DNA from: an uncultured Eubacteriales bacterium
Lineage (GTDB): Bacteria; Bacillota; Clostridia; Oscillospirales; CAG-272
Assembly (NCBI GenBank): GCA_934503195.1
Contig: CAKSVM010000010.1
Coordinates: forward strand, 1 to 51,711
Length of the DNA: 51,711 nucleotides
Direction: 5' to 3'
Below are positions 25,156 to 33,238 of the stretch, piece after piece. Numbering within the stretch: the stretch's first letter is position 1; every line of letters begins with the position of its first letter. Both the position numbers and the translations under genes were made by a program. Below the pieces are notes generated by a model that saw only the letters and a list, made by a program, of their open reading frames with translations, searched no databases and was not told the origin of the DNA.

Positions 25156-26628
25156 TTATTTGAAGCAATTCAGTATCTCACTGTAATGATCGCGAACCCG
25201 GTTGATGTTTGACGCATAATACGACGCGAAATTCGGGTTATCCTCCTTTACCAGCGTCTCTATGCAGAAGCCAAACCCTTTCCAGTTGTCGAACACATAT
25301 CCGAAATCATACACTCGTTTCGACATAATGAAATCGATCATCTCGATTGACTCCTCGTCGCGCGCGCCTTTTGTCTTGATCGCTGTCTCGTAATAGACCG
25401 GAATCACGTTTTTGTAGGTCTCGGCGCACAGAGCCTCGGCAATAATTCCCGCCTGATCAGTGTTCACGACCGTTTTCGGGATCGCCATGATCGTGAATCC
25501 GCCATCGACAATTGTAATATAGTCATCCTGCTCCTCGTCCCATTTTGGATATGGAATGATTCCGTAATCGTTCCGGGAGTCGCGGAGATATTCAACCCCC
25601 GTCTCAATCATCGCGCTGGCGAAAAGTGTCGTTCCGGCGGCCATTTTTTCGGCTCCGACATAGTTCATGTTGCCGTTTGCGTTCTTGTAATCGGGATCGT
25701 AGAAGGTCCCCTCGTTTACCTGCGTGAGCGTGATCAGCTTCGCGATCAGGTCGGAAGTTTTACCGACGTCAAGTACAATTTCGCCCTTGTCGATGATTTT
25801 CAACCCCGAAGTGAAGAGATACGCGCCGATATTGCTCGTTACGGCCGTAGAATAGCCGTAAAAATCGCCAAAATCGCGCTTCCCGTCTGAATTCAGATCG
25901 GCGTAAACGTCCTTCGAAAGCTCCGAAAGCTTGTCGATCGTCCATTTCCCGTCGCGGACGATCTGATACATATCAGGCAGATTGTAAGAATCGCCGTGAA
26001 TTTTATCAAAGTAAATCGCGTACGTGCGCCCGATTGTCGTCAGTGAGAAATCGCCGACCGCGAAGAGGGCGGTGCCATTGTAGGTCAGGTCTTCGCGGTT
26101 GCTCGGCGACCACCACGGCTTCTCGAAATCGACATATCCGATGTCGTACCAATTATTGAGGATTCCGGCTGTCACCCACGAATTCGATCTCAGCGCGTGA
26201 TTGGCCAGAAGCTGGTACTCGTCATCACCCGAAAGCACTGAGTTCTGGATCACTCCGGTCAGCGTATCGTAATTGTCAGAAATAAAGTTTAACTTGACGC
26301 CGAATCGATCCTCAACAGATTTATTTCGCTCATAAATCGCGTCGGAAAGCACGTCGCCGCTGAGTTCATCATTAAAGAATCCGCTCTCACAGTAGGTGTT
26401 CACCGTGATATTGAAGGTATCGCCACCAAAATCGATCTCGGGAAGACCGTCGTCGATAAGTTTGCGCTGATCCTCAAGCGAAAGCTCAGACGTTACATCC
26501 GTAGTAGTCGTATCTCCTGATGTCGATTCGACCGGATTTTGCGCATCGCCGCTGCACGAAAACAGTGCCGAAGACGCGAGGATCAGCGAAAGAGTAAGCG
26601 CGAGTCGGGATTTTGTGCTGTTTTTCAT
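25156..26628 (-). CDS. Extracellular solute-binding lipoprotein (SBP2)
   Basis: A 490-residue lipoprotein with lipobox LFSC (Cys25) and a Thr/Ser linker. The body follows the SBP1 pattern: VLSDAIYERNKSVEDRFGV, FEKPWWSPSN, then VRDGKWTIDKLSELSKDVYA leading into an EF-hand-like loop DLNSDGKRDFGD at residues 244-255, and IPYPKWDEEQDD. It is the last gene of an operon with a transporter, a sugar isomerase and two Gfo/Idh proteins, so its ligand is probably a carbohydrate degraded by those enzymes. No ABC permease is present. ATG at 26628 has AAAAGGAG upstream. Confidence 0.9.
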   Translation of the reverse strand: MKNSTKSRLALTLSLILASSALFSCSGDAQNPVESTSGDTTTTDVTSELSLEDQRKLIDDGLPEIDFGGDTFNITVNTYCESGFFNDELSGDVLSDAIYERNKSVEDRFGVKLNFISDNYDTLTGVIQNSVLSGDDEYQLLANHALRSNSWVTAGILNNWYDIGYVDFEKPWWSPSNREDLTYNGTALFAVGDFSLTTIGRTYAIYFDKIHGDSYNLPDMYQIVRDGKWTIDKLSELSKDVYADLNSDGKRDFGDFYGYSTAVTSNIGAYLFTSGLKIIDKGEIVLDVGKTSDLIAKLITLTQVNEGTFYDPDYKNANGNMNYVGAEKMAAGTTLFASAMIETGVEYLRDSRNDYGIIPYPKWDEEQDDYITIVDGGFTIMAIPKTVVNTDQAGIIAEALCAETYKNVIPVYYETAIKTKGARDEESIEMIDFIMSKRVYDFGYVFDNWKGFGFCIETLVKEDNPNFASYYASNINRVRDHYSEILNCFK

Positions 26629-26678
26629 CTTTTTCTCCTTTTGTAGATGCCGGACGGAATCGTCCGCCCGGCGTTTTC

Positions 26679-27785
26679 TTAAAACTCCGGAACCTCGATC
26701 GGAATCGCGCCGAGATTCACCGAATCGGCCGACATAAGCCCCGCCGCCGTCCAGTTAGCCGCGTCTTCAAACGAAACCGGAACTTTTTCGCCGTTAAGAA
26801 CGCATTCCGAGAACTTGTCGAGCATCATCAATGCTCCGCTGTCGTAGAGTTCGTAGGTCTCATTATCTAAGCAATCTGACGAATATTCGTCCGGATTCCA
26901 GTATTTTTTCCACTCATCCGACAAAAGATTCTTGAATTCGTAGACATTTTTCCACTCGCCCGGCTTGCAGACGTCCTTTATGTAGACCTTGTGGAAGTCG
27001 GTCGGCCCCTGCGGAGCCTGATAGCAGCCCTTCGTACCTTGAAAACTGTAGTAGGTCACGTTGTCGGGGCGCGGCGAGACGAAGCTTGCGCGCAGGCGGA
27101 TCAGGTGCTTTTTCTCGGTTTCGAGCATCAGCGTGCAGGTGCTGTCAGCCGGCATATCGAACGCGCGCCCGGCCGCCATGCAGGAGACCTTCGTCACTTT
27201 TTCGTCCATGATGTGGAGGAGCGGGCCGATCGTGTGCGTGATGTAGGGGTGTCCGCGGCGGCCGAAATAGGTCTTCTGCCGCCAGCCGCCGATGTTCGGG
27301 AAGAGCGGATGATACTCCTGAAAGTCCTTCAGATAGTCGCTCTCGGCGTAGTAAATTTCACCAAACATTCCGCGGCGGATAAGCTCTTCGACTATCAGAA
27401 GCGGGCGAATATAGCAGTAATTTTCGGCCATCATGTAAATTTTTCCGCTCTTTTTTATTGCCGAACCAATGCGGCGGATATCGTCAAGCGACGTCGCGAC
27501 GATGACCTCGCTCATCACGTGCTTCCCCGCGTTCAGCGCGTCGACGACCGTGTCGGCGTGGACGTCGATCGGCGTCGCCATGATCACGGCGTCGATATCG
27601 CCGGCCGCGCAGAGCTCGCGGTGGTCGTAATAGGCGCGGACGCCGTATTTTTCGGCGAAACGATCGGCCTTCGCCCTGTCAATGTCGCAGACCGCGACGA
27701 GTTCTACATTCTCCGAAGCGACCGAATTCGCGCAGTGAACGCTTCCCCGCTGTAATCCGACGACTCCGACTCGTAATTTTCCCAT
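26679..27785 (-). CDS. Gfo/Idh/MocA family protein (copy 1), GH109-like motifs
   Basis: A 368-residue NAD(P)-binding protein. The Rossmann region GVVGLQRGSVHC lies at residues 7-18. The usual GKHVLCEKP motif is replaced by GKHVMSEV, so the catalytic Lys is missing. It is followed by MMAENYCYIRP, GMFGEIYYAESDYLKDF, and WRQKTYFGRRGHPYITHTIG. These resemble GH109 NAD-dependent glycosidases more than plain dehydrogenases (recall and inference). It shares clear full-length similarity with the next gene upstream in the operon. SD AAAGGATGG. It likely handles an imported glycoside in the cytoplasm. Confidence 0.82.
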   Translation of the reverse strand: MGKLRVGVVGLQRGSVHCANSVASENVELVAVCDIDRAKADRFAEKYGVRAYYDHRELCAAGDIDAVIMATPIDVHADTVVDALNAGKHVMSEVIVATSLDDIRRIGSAIKKSGKIYMMAENYCYIRPLLIVEELIRRGMFGEIYYAESDYLKDFQEYHPLFPNIGGWRQKTYFGRRGHPYITHTIGPLLHIMDEKVTKVSCMAAGRAFDMPADSTCTLMLETEKKHLIRLRASFVSPRPDNVTYYSFQGTKGCYQAPQGPTDFHKVYIKDVCKPGEWKNVYEFKNLLSDEWKKYWNPDEYSSDCLDNETYELYDSGALMMLDKFSECVLNGEKVPVSFEDAANWTAAGLMSADSVNLGAIPIEVPEF

Positions 27786-27844
27786 AATTTGCCATCCTTT
27801 CGATACTGAATTGTTTGTGACGTCTCCACCTCAACATAGCCGGA

Positions 27845-28954
27845 TCAAAGCCCGAAATCCGGAACCTCGATCGGGATTCCGCCGCCATTGACCGACGCCT
27901 CGGAGAGCAGTCCGGCGGCCGTCCAGTTGAGCGCGCGCGCCGCGCTGACCGGCGGCTCGGTGTTGTTTATGATGCAGTTAGCGAAGGCTTCGAGCAGGAG
28001 CGGCGCGCCGATGTCGTACTTCTCGGTGCCGTTGTCCTTCGTGTCGTCGAAGTAATTTTCAGGGAAAATGTCCCATTCTTTCGGTAAAAATCCGCGAAAA
28101 TCGTACACATTGCGCCATTCGTTCGGTCTGCAAAGCCCGCGGATGTGAATTTTGTGGAAATCGGTCGGTCCCTGCGGCCCCTGATAGCAACCCTTCGTGC
28201 CCTGCACGCTGTAGTAGGTGTAGAGGTCGGGGCGGCTCGAAACGAATGAGTTGCGCAGCCGAATCATTCCGCCGTCCTTCGTCTGGAGCATCAGAACGCA
28301 GGTGTTGTCGGCGGTCAGCTCGGGGAAGGTGTGCCCGGCCGACATACAGGTGACGGTTTTGATGTCGGAACCCATCGTGAAGCAGAGCGGACCGAGCGTG
28401 TGCGTGATGTACGGATGCCCCTGACGGCCGAAATAAACCTCGCGCCGCCACTGCTGAAGCTGATTAGGGAAGCCGCCGCGGAGCTGGAAATCCATCAGAT
28501 AATCGCTCTCGCCGTAGTAAATGTCGCCGAGGAGTCCGGCTTTGATCATGTTCTGAACGATCGTCAATGGGCGATAGTAACAATAATTCTCCTCCATCAT
28601 GTACTTTCCCTTGGCAGTTTTGACAGCTTCAGCGATTCTGAGGCAGTCTTCCATAGTTGTAGCACAGGTGACCTCGGACAGTACGTGCTTGCCCGCGCCG
28701 AGCGCGGCGACGACGTGATTCGCGTGTTCGGGGATCGGCGTCGCGAGGACGACGGCCTCGACGTCGGTCTTAAGCAGTTCGTCGAGCGAATAATAGACCG
28801 CCGGAATGTTATTTTCGAGCGCGAACTTATCGGCTTTCGCCTTGTCGAGATCGCAGACCGCGACGAGTTCGAGGCTGTGCGCGAAATTCAGGATGTGTCT
28901 CGCGAGAATTCCGCCGCGATTCAGGCCGACGACGGCAGTTTTGATGCGTTTCAT
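27845..28954 (-). CDS. Gfo/Idh/MocA family protein (copy 2), GH109-like motifs
   Basis: A 369-residue paralog of the neighbouring gene. AVVGLNRGGILARH is the nucleotide-binding start, GKHVLSEVTCATTMEDC replaces the EKP motif, and MMEENYCYYRP, LGDIYYGESDYLMDF and FGRQGHPYITHTLGP follow. The shared QGTKGCYQ(A/G)PQGPTDFHK is an almost identical stretch. The two may form a heteromer or act on two substrates. ATG at 28954 with GGAGG upstream. Same operon as the isomerase/epimerase, 14 bases away. Confidence 0.82.
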   Translation of the reverse strand: MKRIKTAVVGLNRGGILARHILNFAHSLELVAVCDLDKAKADKFALENNIPAVYYSLDELLKTDVEAVVLATPIPEHANHVVAALGAGKHVLSEVTCATTMEDCLRIAEAVKTAKGKYMMEENYCYYRPLTIVQNMIKAGLLGDIYYGESDYLMDFQLRGGFPNQLQQWRREVYFGRQGHPYITHTLGPLCFTMGSDIKTVTCMSAGHTFPELTADNTCVLMLQTKDGGMIRLRNSFVSSRPDLYTYYSVQGTKGCYQGPQGPTDFHKIHIRGLCRPNEWRNVYDFRGFLPKEWDIFPENYFDDTKDNGTEKYDIGAPLLLEAFANCIINNTEPPVSAARALNWTAAGLLSEASVNGGGIPIEVPDFGL

Positions 28955-28968
28955 ACAATATTCCTCCG

Positions 28969-29748
28969 TTATATTTCATATTTTAAGAGATAGTTGACAG
29001 ATTCCGCGAGCCGTTCGACTGCCTCGGCGTCCGAATCGGTCGGATATTCCATCGAATAGTAGCGCGAATATCCGGCGTCTTTGAAGATTTTCAGCACCGC
29101 CGCGAAGTCGATTTCGCCCTCGCCGTAGCGCAGAAGCGAATTTCCCTTCACCGCGTCGCGTAGATGAACGTGCGCAATTCTGGGTGCGTAGAATTTCGCC
29201 GCGTCGAGCAGATCCTCGCCCGCGTAGGTCAGGTGCGCCGTGTCGAACGTACACTTGACGCGCGGATCCTGGAGCGACCAGTACTCGTCGATTTCGACGC
29301 GCTTTTCGGCGAGCGACTTCTTGTGCGGAGCCTCGATCGAGCAGATCACGCCGTATTTTTCGCCGAAATCGGCGAGCTTCGAGTTGAATTCGGCGCGCTT
29401 TTTAAGCTGATCGAGCCGATTTTCGTCGGGATTCGGGTTTCCGCAGCAGTAGGTGACGACGGCCGCGCCGAGTTCCTTCGCCAGCGCGTAGCCGTTTTCG
29501 AGCTGTTCGACGCTCAGATCGCCGCTGATGTTGACGCTGACCGCCGACATTCCGGCCTTTTTGAAGACCCCGGCGCAGTCGATGATCGATTTTTCGGTCG
29601 CGTTCGCGACGTCGAAATGCGGAACCCAGTCGCCGACCGTGCAGAGTTCAACTTTGTCGAACCCAGCCGACGCGAGCTTTTCGAGCGCGTTTTCGAGCGT
29701 GAACGTGCGGAAAGTCATCGTCGACGCCACGAGTTTTGAATTTTTCAT
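28969..29748 (-). CDS. Sugar phosphate isomerase/epimerase (TIM barrel)
   Basis: A 259-residue AP-endonuclease-2/xylose-isomerase-like TIM-barrel protein. Metal-ligand candidates are Glu in VICSIEAPHK, Asp/His in KCTFDTAHLTYAGED, His in IAHVHLRDA and Glu near YYSMEYP. Members act as sugar epimerases or isomerases, inosose dehydratases, or 3-keto-glycoside lyases (DgpB/C type). Paired with two Gfo/Idh proteins, the last or the inositol route is plausible but unproven. GGAGG overlaps the stop of the upstream transporter gene, so translation is coupled. Confidence 0.88.
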   Translation of the reverse strand: MKNSKLVASTMTFRTFTLENALEKLASAGFDKVELCTVGDWVPHFDVANATEKSIIDCAGVFKKAGMSAVSVNISGDLSVEQLENGYALAKELGAAVVTYCCGNPNPDENRLDQLKKRAEFNSKLADFGEKYGVICSIEAPHKKSLAEKRVEIDEYWSLQDPRVKCTFDTAHLTYAGEDLLDAAKFYAPRIAHVHLRDAVKGNSLLRYGEGEIDFAAVLKIFKDAGYSRYYSMEYPTDSDAEAVERLAESVNYLLKYEI

Positions 29749-29760
29749 AAATTTTTCCTC

Positions 29761-30651
29761 CTATATTTTTGTCAGAATGTTATCAAATGTCCCCGAAGCG
29801 AGCATCAGCGCGGCCGCCCCGGCGACGATTCCGATGATCTGCGGCGTTTTCAGCTTCTCCTTGAAGAAGAACAGTCCGCAGAGAGTCGACAAAAGGATCA
29901 CCGAACCGTTGAAGGTCGGGTAAAATACGATGCTCGGAAGCTGGCCGGACAGGAAAATGTTCAGCCAATTGTAAGCGCACGAAACGATTCCGCAGGCGAA
30001 TAAATACGGCAGAACCGGCTTTCCGAGCGGCTTCACGCGTCCCTTCGACGCGGCGAAGGCCATCGCGGCGAAGAGAATCGCCGACGTCGCGGCCGCGACG
30101 AGCATCATTTCGGAAATTTTCGCCGCCGAAACCGATCTCTGATGGAGCTTGAAGATGATTCCGACCGCCGCGCTACAGATGAAGAATCCCGCGCACCAGA
30201 GCTTCCACGTCTTCCCGGCCTGATCGTTTTTCGGCGAAACGACGAGGAAAAGCGCAATCATGAGTATAATCACGCCGACCGTCTGCAATCCGCTCGCGCC
30301 CTCGCCGAGGACGAAAACCCCGAATCCGGTCGAAATCAGCAGCGACGCGCAGCCGATGAACGACGTCAGCGACACCGGACCCGACGCCATCGCCTGCATT
30401 TTGAAGAGCAGAAACGCCGCCGTTACACATCCGTAGAGAATTCCCCAGCCGACGCTGCCGGCATCGAACCCGAGCCCGCCCGTGACGGCCGCGAGTCCGC
30501 CGAGAATCAGAATCCAGACGCCCGAAATCGCGGCGTTGAAGAGGAGCACACCCGGAAGTCCGTCGAGCCCGCGGTTGCCGAATTTATGTAAAAGCAGATT
30601 GTTCGACGCGGCAAATAAAATTGACAGGCAGAGCAGAAGGTATATTTGCAA
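29761..30651 (-). CDS. DMT (EamA-like) transporter
   Basis: A 296-residue integral membrane protein with about ten hydrophobic segments, for example IYLLLCLSILFAASNNLLLH, VGVIILMIALFLVVS and IIGIVAGAAALMLASG, in two homologous halves as in the drug/metabolite transporter superfamily. The TTG start at 30651 has AAAGGAG upstream. It is the first gene of the isomerase/Gfo/SBP2 operon, so it could move a sugar or product of that pathway across the membrane. Direction of transport is not known. Confidence 0.82.
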   Translation of the reverse strand: MQIYLLLCLSILFAASNNLLLHKFGNRGLDGLPGVLLFNAAISGVWILILGGLAAVTGGLGFDAGSVGWGILYGCVTAAFLLFKMQAMASGPVSLTSFIGCASLLISTGFGVFVLGEGASGLQTVGVIILMIALFLVVSPKNDQAGKTWKLWCAGFFICSAAVGIIFKLHQRSVSAAKISEMMLVAAATSAILFAAMAFAASKGRVKPLGKPVLPYLFACGIVSCAYNWLNIFLSGQLPSIVFYPTFNGSVILLSTLCGLFFFKEKLKTPQIIGIVAGAAALMLASGTFDNILTKI

Positions 30652-30682
30652 TTTTTTATCTCCTTTCTTGTTCGTTTACTCA

Positions 30683-30711
30683 ATTATACCAGAAAAAACC
30701 GGAAATTTCAA
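30683..30711 (-). promoter_or_regulatory. Sigma-A promoter of the DMT/isomerase/Gfo/SBP2 operon
   Basis: Minus strand TTGAAA (30706-30711), 17-bp spacer, TATAAT (30683-30688). Confidence 0.85.
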
Positions 30712-30764
30712 ACCTCTCAGTTATCAGAAATCCGCTCAAATTTATCATCCGCGCCAAAAAATCC

Positions 30765-30793
30765 TTGACAAACGCCCGGAATTATGATAAAAT
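30765..30793 (+). promoter_or_regulatory. Sigma-A promoter of the divergent AraC regulator
   Basis: TTGACA (30765-30770), 17-bp spacer, TAAAAT (30788-30793). It stands back to back with the operon promoter, 54 bp apart. Confidence 0.85.
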
Positions 30794-30820
30794 AGAGAAA
30801 AACACGAAGGAGGCGAAATA

Positions 30821-31675
30821 ATGCGCGAACTGCTTTTAAGCTCGGATCTCCCGGATAATTTTTGCAAAATCGGATATTATTTCCAGCTGACGCACGGCCG
30901 TCCGCTCCTCGACACCACGCACAGCCACGATTTTTACGAGATAATCTGCCTGCTCTCGGGATCTTGTGTACACATTGTGAACGGAACCGAATATCTCTGT
31001 GGCGAAGGTGACATTTTTTTCCTCCGTCCGCCCGACCGGCATTCGTTCAGAGACCAAACCGACGGGACGAACGTCGCCGCGCTCTCGGTGATGCCGTGCG
31101 AGGTCGAAAATTTCCGCCTCGCCTACGGATTTTCGTCCGACATGACGCTCGACAAGGCCGCGCCGACCGGAAACTCGCTGAAATTTTCGGCCGGACAGCT
31201 CGACCGCGCGTCGATTTCGGGCCTCTGCGACCGCCTTTTCGCGCTCCCGACCGAAGACCGCCCGCCGCTCTGCCGGATTCTTTTAGGCGAGTTCTTCGCG
31301 AACCTCATCAAAACCCGCGAGAGGTCGGAAAGCGCGATGCCGCCGTCATTTTCGGCGATACTTTGCGAGATGAACAAGCTCCCGGCCGCGGCCGAGGGCG
31401 TCGGAGCGTTTCTGAAGCTCTCGAATTTCAGCCACGCGCAGCTCTGCCGGCTGACAAAAAAATACCTCGGCACGACGCCGGGGGAATATGTGAACAGTAT
31501 AAGAATGAAATACGCGTGGGAACTCGTCGTCTCGGGCGAACACGACTTCGAGACGATCTGCGAGACGGTCGGATTCTCGAGTTTCAGCTATTTTTGTAAA
31601 CTTTTTGAAAAAACTTTCGGAATGTCGCCGTCAAAAGCGCGGAAAAGCCGCTTTTCGGGCGGCCGGACGATATAA
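30821..31675 (+). CDS. AraC family transcriptional regulator
   Basis: A 284-residue regulator with an N-terminal cupin sensor (HSHDFYEIICLLSGSCVHIV, then GEGDIFFLRPPDRHSFRD) and a C-terminal AraC HTH (about 190-280; FLKLSNFSHAQLCRLTKKYL, then ICETVGFSSFSYFCKLFEKT, FGMSPSKARK). ATG at 30821 follows AAGGAGG. It is transcribed away from the DMT/isomerase/Gfo/SBP2 operon and most likely regulates it in response to the sugar or its breakdown product. Confidence 0.9.
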   Translation: MRELLLSSDLPDNFCKIGYYFQLTHGRPLLDTTHSHDFYEIICLLSGSCVHIVNGTEYLCGEGDIFFLRPPDRHSFRDQTDGTNVAALSVMPCEVENFRLAYGFSSDMTLDKAAPTGNSLKFSAGQLDRASISGLCDRLFALPTEDRPPLCRILLGEFFANLIKTRERSESAMPPSFSAILCEMNKLPAAAEGVGAFLKLSNFSHAQLCRLTKKYLGTTPGEYVNSIRMKYAWELVVSGEHDFETICETVGFSSFSYFCKLFEKTFGMSPSKARKSRFSGGRTI

Positions 31676-31678
31676 AAA

Positions 31679-31715
31679 ACGGAGACAAATGTCTATTTGA
31701 CATTTTTGTCTCCGT
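31679..31715. terminator. Bidirectional terminator
   Basis: ACGGAGACAAATGTC pairs with GACATTTTTGTCTCCGT (two-base bulge); T-runs follow on both strands. It lies between the convergent AraC and phosphoglucomutase genes. Confidence 0.9.
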
Positions 31716-31725
31716 TCTTTTGTTT

Positions 31726-33129
31726 TTATCTGAGTCCGAGGAACTTCGCGAACGCGTCGATGTACTCGTCGGCGCGCGCCTTCGTCTCGGCCTCGGCGAA
31801 GATTCTGAGCAGCGGCTCGGTTCCCGAGAAGCGGCAGATGATAAATCCGTTTTCAAAGTAAACTTTGCAGCCGTCCTCATATGCGACACGCACAATTTTC
31901 TCGCCGAAATCGGGGAGTTTTTTGTCCTCAAAGACGATTTTCGTGATTCTGCCCTTGTCCTCGGGGACGAAGCGGAGGTTGAACTCGCTCATTTCGAAGT
32001 GACCGTAGCGTTCGGTCAGCTCGTCCATCAGCTCGGACGGCGACTTGCCCGTGACTGAAATCATCTCGGCGAAGAGCGCGGCCGCGTAGACCGAATCCTT
32101 GCCGTGAATGTGTCCGCGCACTGTCAGACCGCCCGACGACTCGCCGCCCAGCACCGCGTCGACCTCGTCGATCTTCGACGAAATCCACTTGAAGCCAACC
32201 GGAACCTCGTAGCAGGTCTCGCCGAAGCTCTCAGCGACCTTGTCTAACATATGCGTCGTCGCGAGATTGCGGACGACCGGGCCCTTCCAGCCCTTGTACT
32301 CGTGCAGGTAGTAGTAGAGCATGACGAGAATTTCGTTCGCGCTGATGTAGCGGCCGTTCGAATCAATGATTCCGAGGCGGTCGCCGTCGCCGTCGACGCC
32401 GATTCCGAGGTCATAGCCGCCCGCGACGACTCTGCGCGAGAGCTCATTCAGCGTCGTTTCGGTCGGAGCGGGCATCGAGCCGCCGAAATACGCGTCCTTG
32501 TTGCCGTTGATCAGGTCGATCGTGCAGCGCGTCGTATGGAAAATCACGACGAGCGGATAGGACGACGAGCCGTGCATCGGGTCAAAGAGGATGCGGAGGC
32601 CGCGCTCGCGGATCGCCTTCGTGTCAATCACGGCGAGAATGTCGTCAAGGAAGGCGTTGAAGGGATTCTTTATGTAGGTAATTTTCCCGGCGGCCAGCGC
32701 GTCGGAGAACTCCATCGACTTCACGGCGCAGTTTTCGATGAGCTTTTCAAGCTCGGCGGTCGTTTCGGCGGGCGCGTCGCGTCCCTCCTTTACGATCAGC
32801 TTGATTCCGTTGTACTCGGGCGGGTTGTGGCTGGCCGTTACCTCCATGCCGAAGTCGAGGTCGAGCTTCTTGACGGTGTGCATGATGAGCGGCGTCGGCG
32901 CGCTGCGGTTCAGGAAGAGCACCTGAATGTCGTTTGCCGCGAGGACTCCCGCGATCCATTTGGCGGCCGAGTCGGACAGGAATCTCCGGTCGTAGCCGAT
33001 TATGATCGGCGTCGTTCCGCCGATCTTTTTATAAAGCTCGACAACTCCCTGCGCGACCTTCGAGATATTTTCGCGTACGAAATCGTCGCCGATGACGGCT
33101 CGCCAGCCGCCGGTTCCGAATTTAATCAT
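31726..33129 (-). CDS. Phosphoglucomutase/phosphomannomutase family protein
   Basis: Alpha-D-phosphohexomutase of 467 residues that interconverts sugar 1- and 6-phosphates. The catalytic phosphoserine is Ser100 in TASHNPPEYNG, the Mg site DGDGDR is near residue 243, the sugar-binding loop GGESSGG and the phosphate-binding loop RFSGTEP close the set. ATG at 33129 (MIKFGTGGWR) has AAAGGAAAG upstream; the longer frame extends into the promoter. Whether glucose or mannose phosphates are preferred is not visible. It could feed galactose or glucose released by the nearby alpha-galactosidases into glycolysis. Confidence 0.92.
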   Translation of the reverse strand: MIKFGTGGWRAVIGDDFVRENISKVAQGVVELYKKIGGTTPIIIGYDRRFLSDSAAKWIAGVLAANDIQVLFLNRSAPTPLIMHTVKKLDLDFGMEVTASHNPPEYNGIKLIVKEGRDAPAETTAELEKLIENCAVKSMEFSDALAAGKITYIKNPFNAFLDDILAVIDTKAIRERGLRILFDPMHGSSSYPLVVIFHTTRCTIDLINGNKDAYFGGSMPAPTETTLNELSRRVVAGGYDLGIGVDGDGDRLGIIDSNGRYISANEILVMLYYYLHEYKGWKGPVVRNLATTHMLDKVAESFGETCYEVPVGFKWISSKIDEVDAVLGGESSGGLTVRGHIHGKDSVYAAALFAEMISVTGKSPSELMDELTERYGHFEMSEFNLRFVPEDKGRITKIVFEDKKLPDFGEKIVRVAYEDGCKVYFENGFIICRFSGTEPLLRIFAEAETKARADEYIDAFAKFLGLR

Positions 33130-33148
33130 TTTAACTTTCCTTTCTTTT

Positions 33149-33206
33149 CCACGGTTTTTCCCGTGGCATTCACAGATATTATACCACATTAAAAGAAAAA
33201 AGTCAA
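33149..33206 (-). promoter_or_regulatory. Promoter and leader hairpin of the phosphohexomutase gene
   Basis: Minus strand TTGACT (33201-33206), 17-bp spacer, TATAAT (33178-33183). The leader contains a small CCACGG/CCGTGG hairpin at about 33149-33166. Confidence 0.8.
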
Positions 33207-33238
33207 GAGAACGGAAAAAATCCGTCCTCCCGACATGA

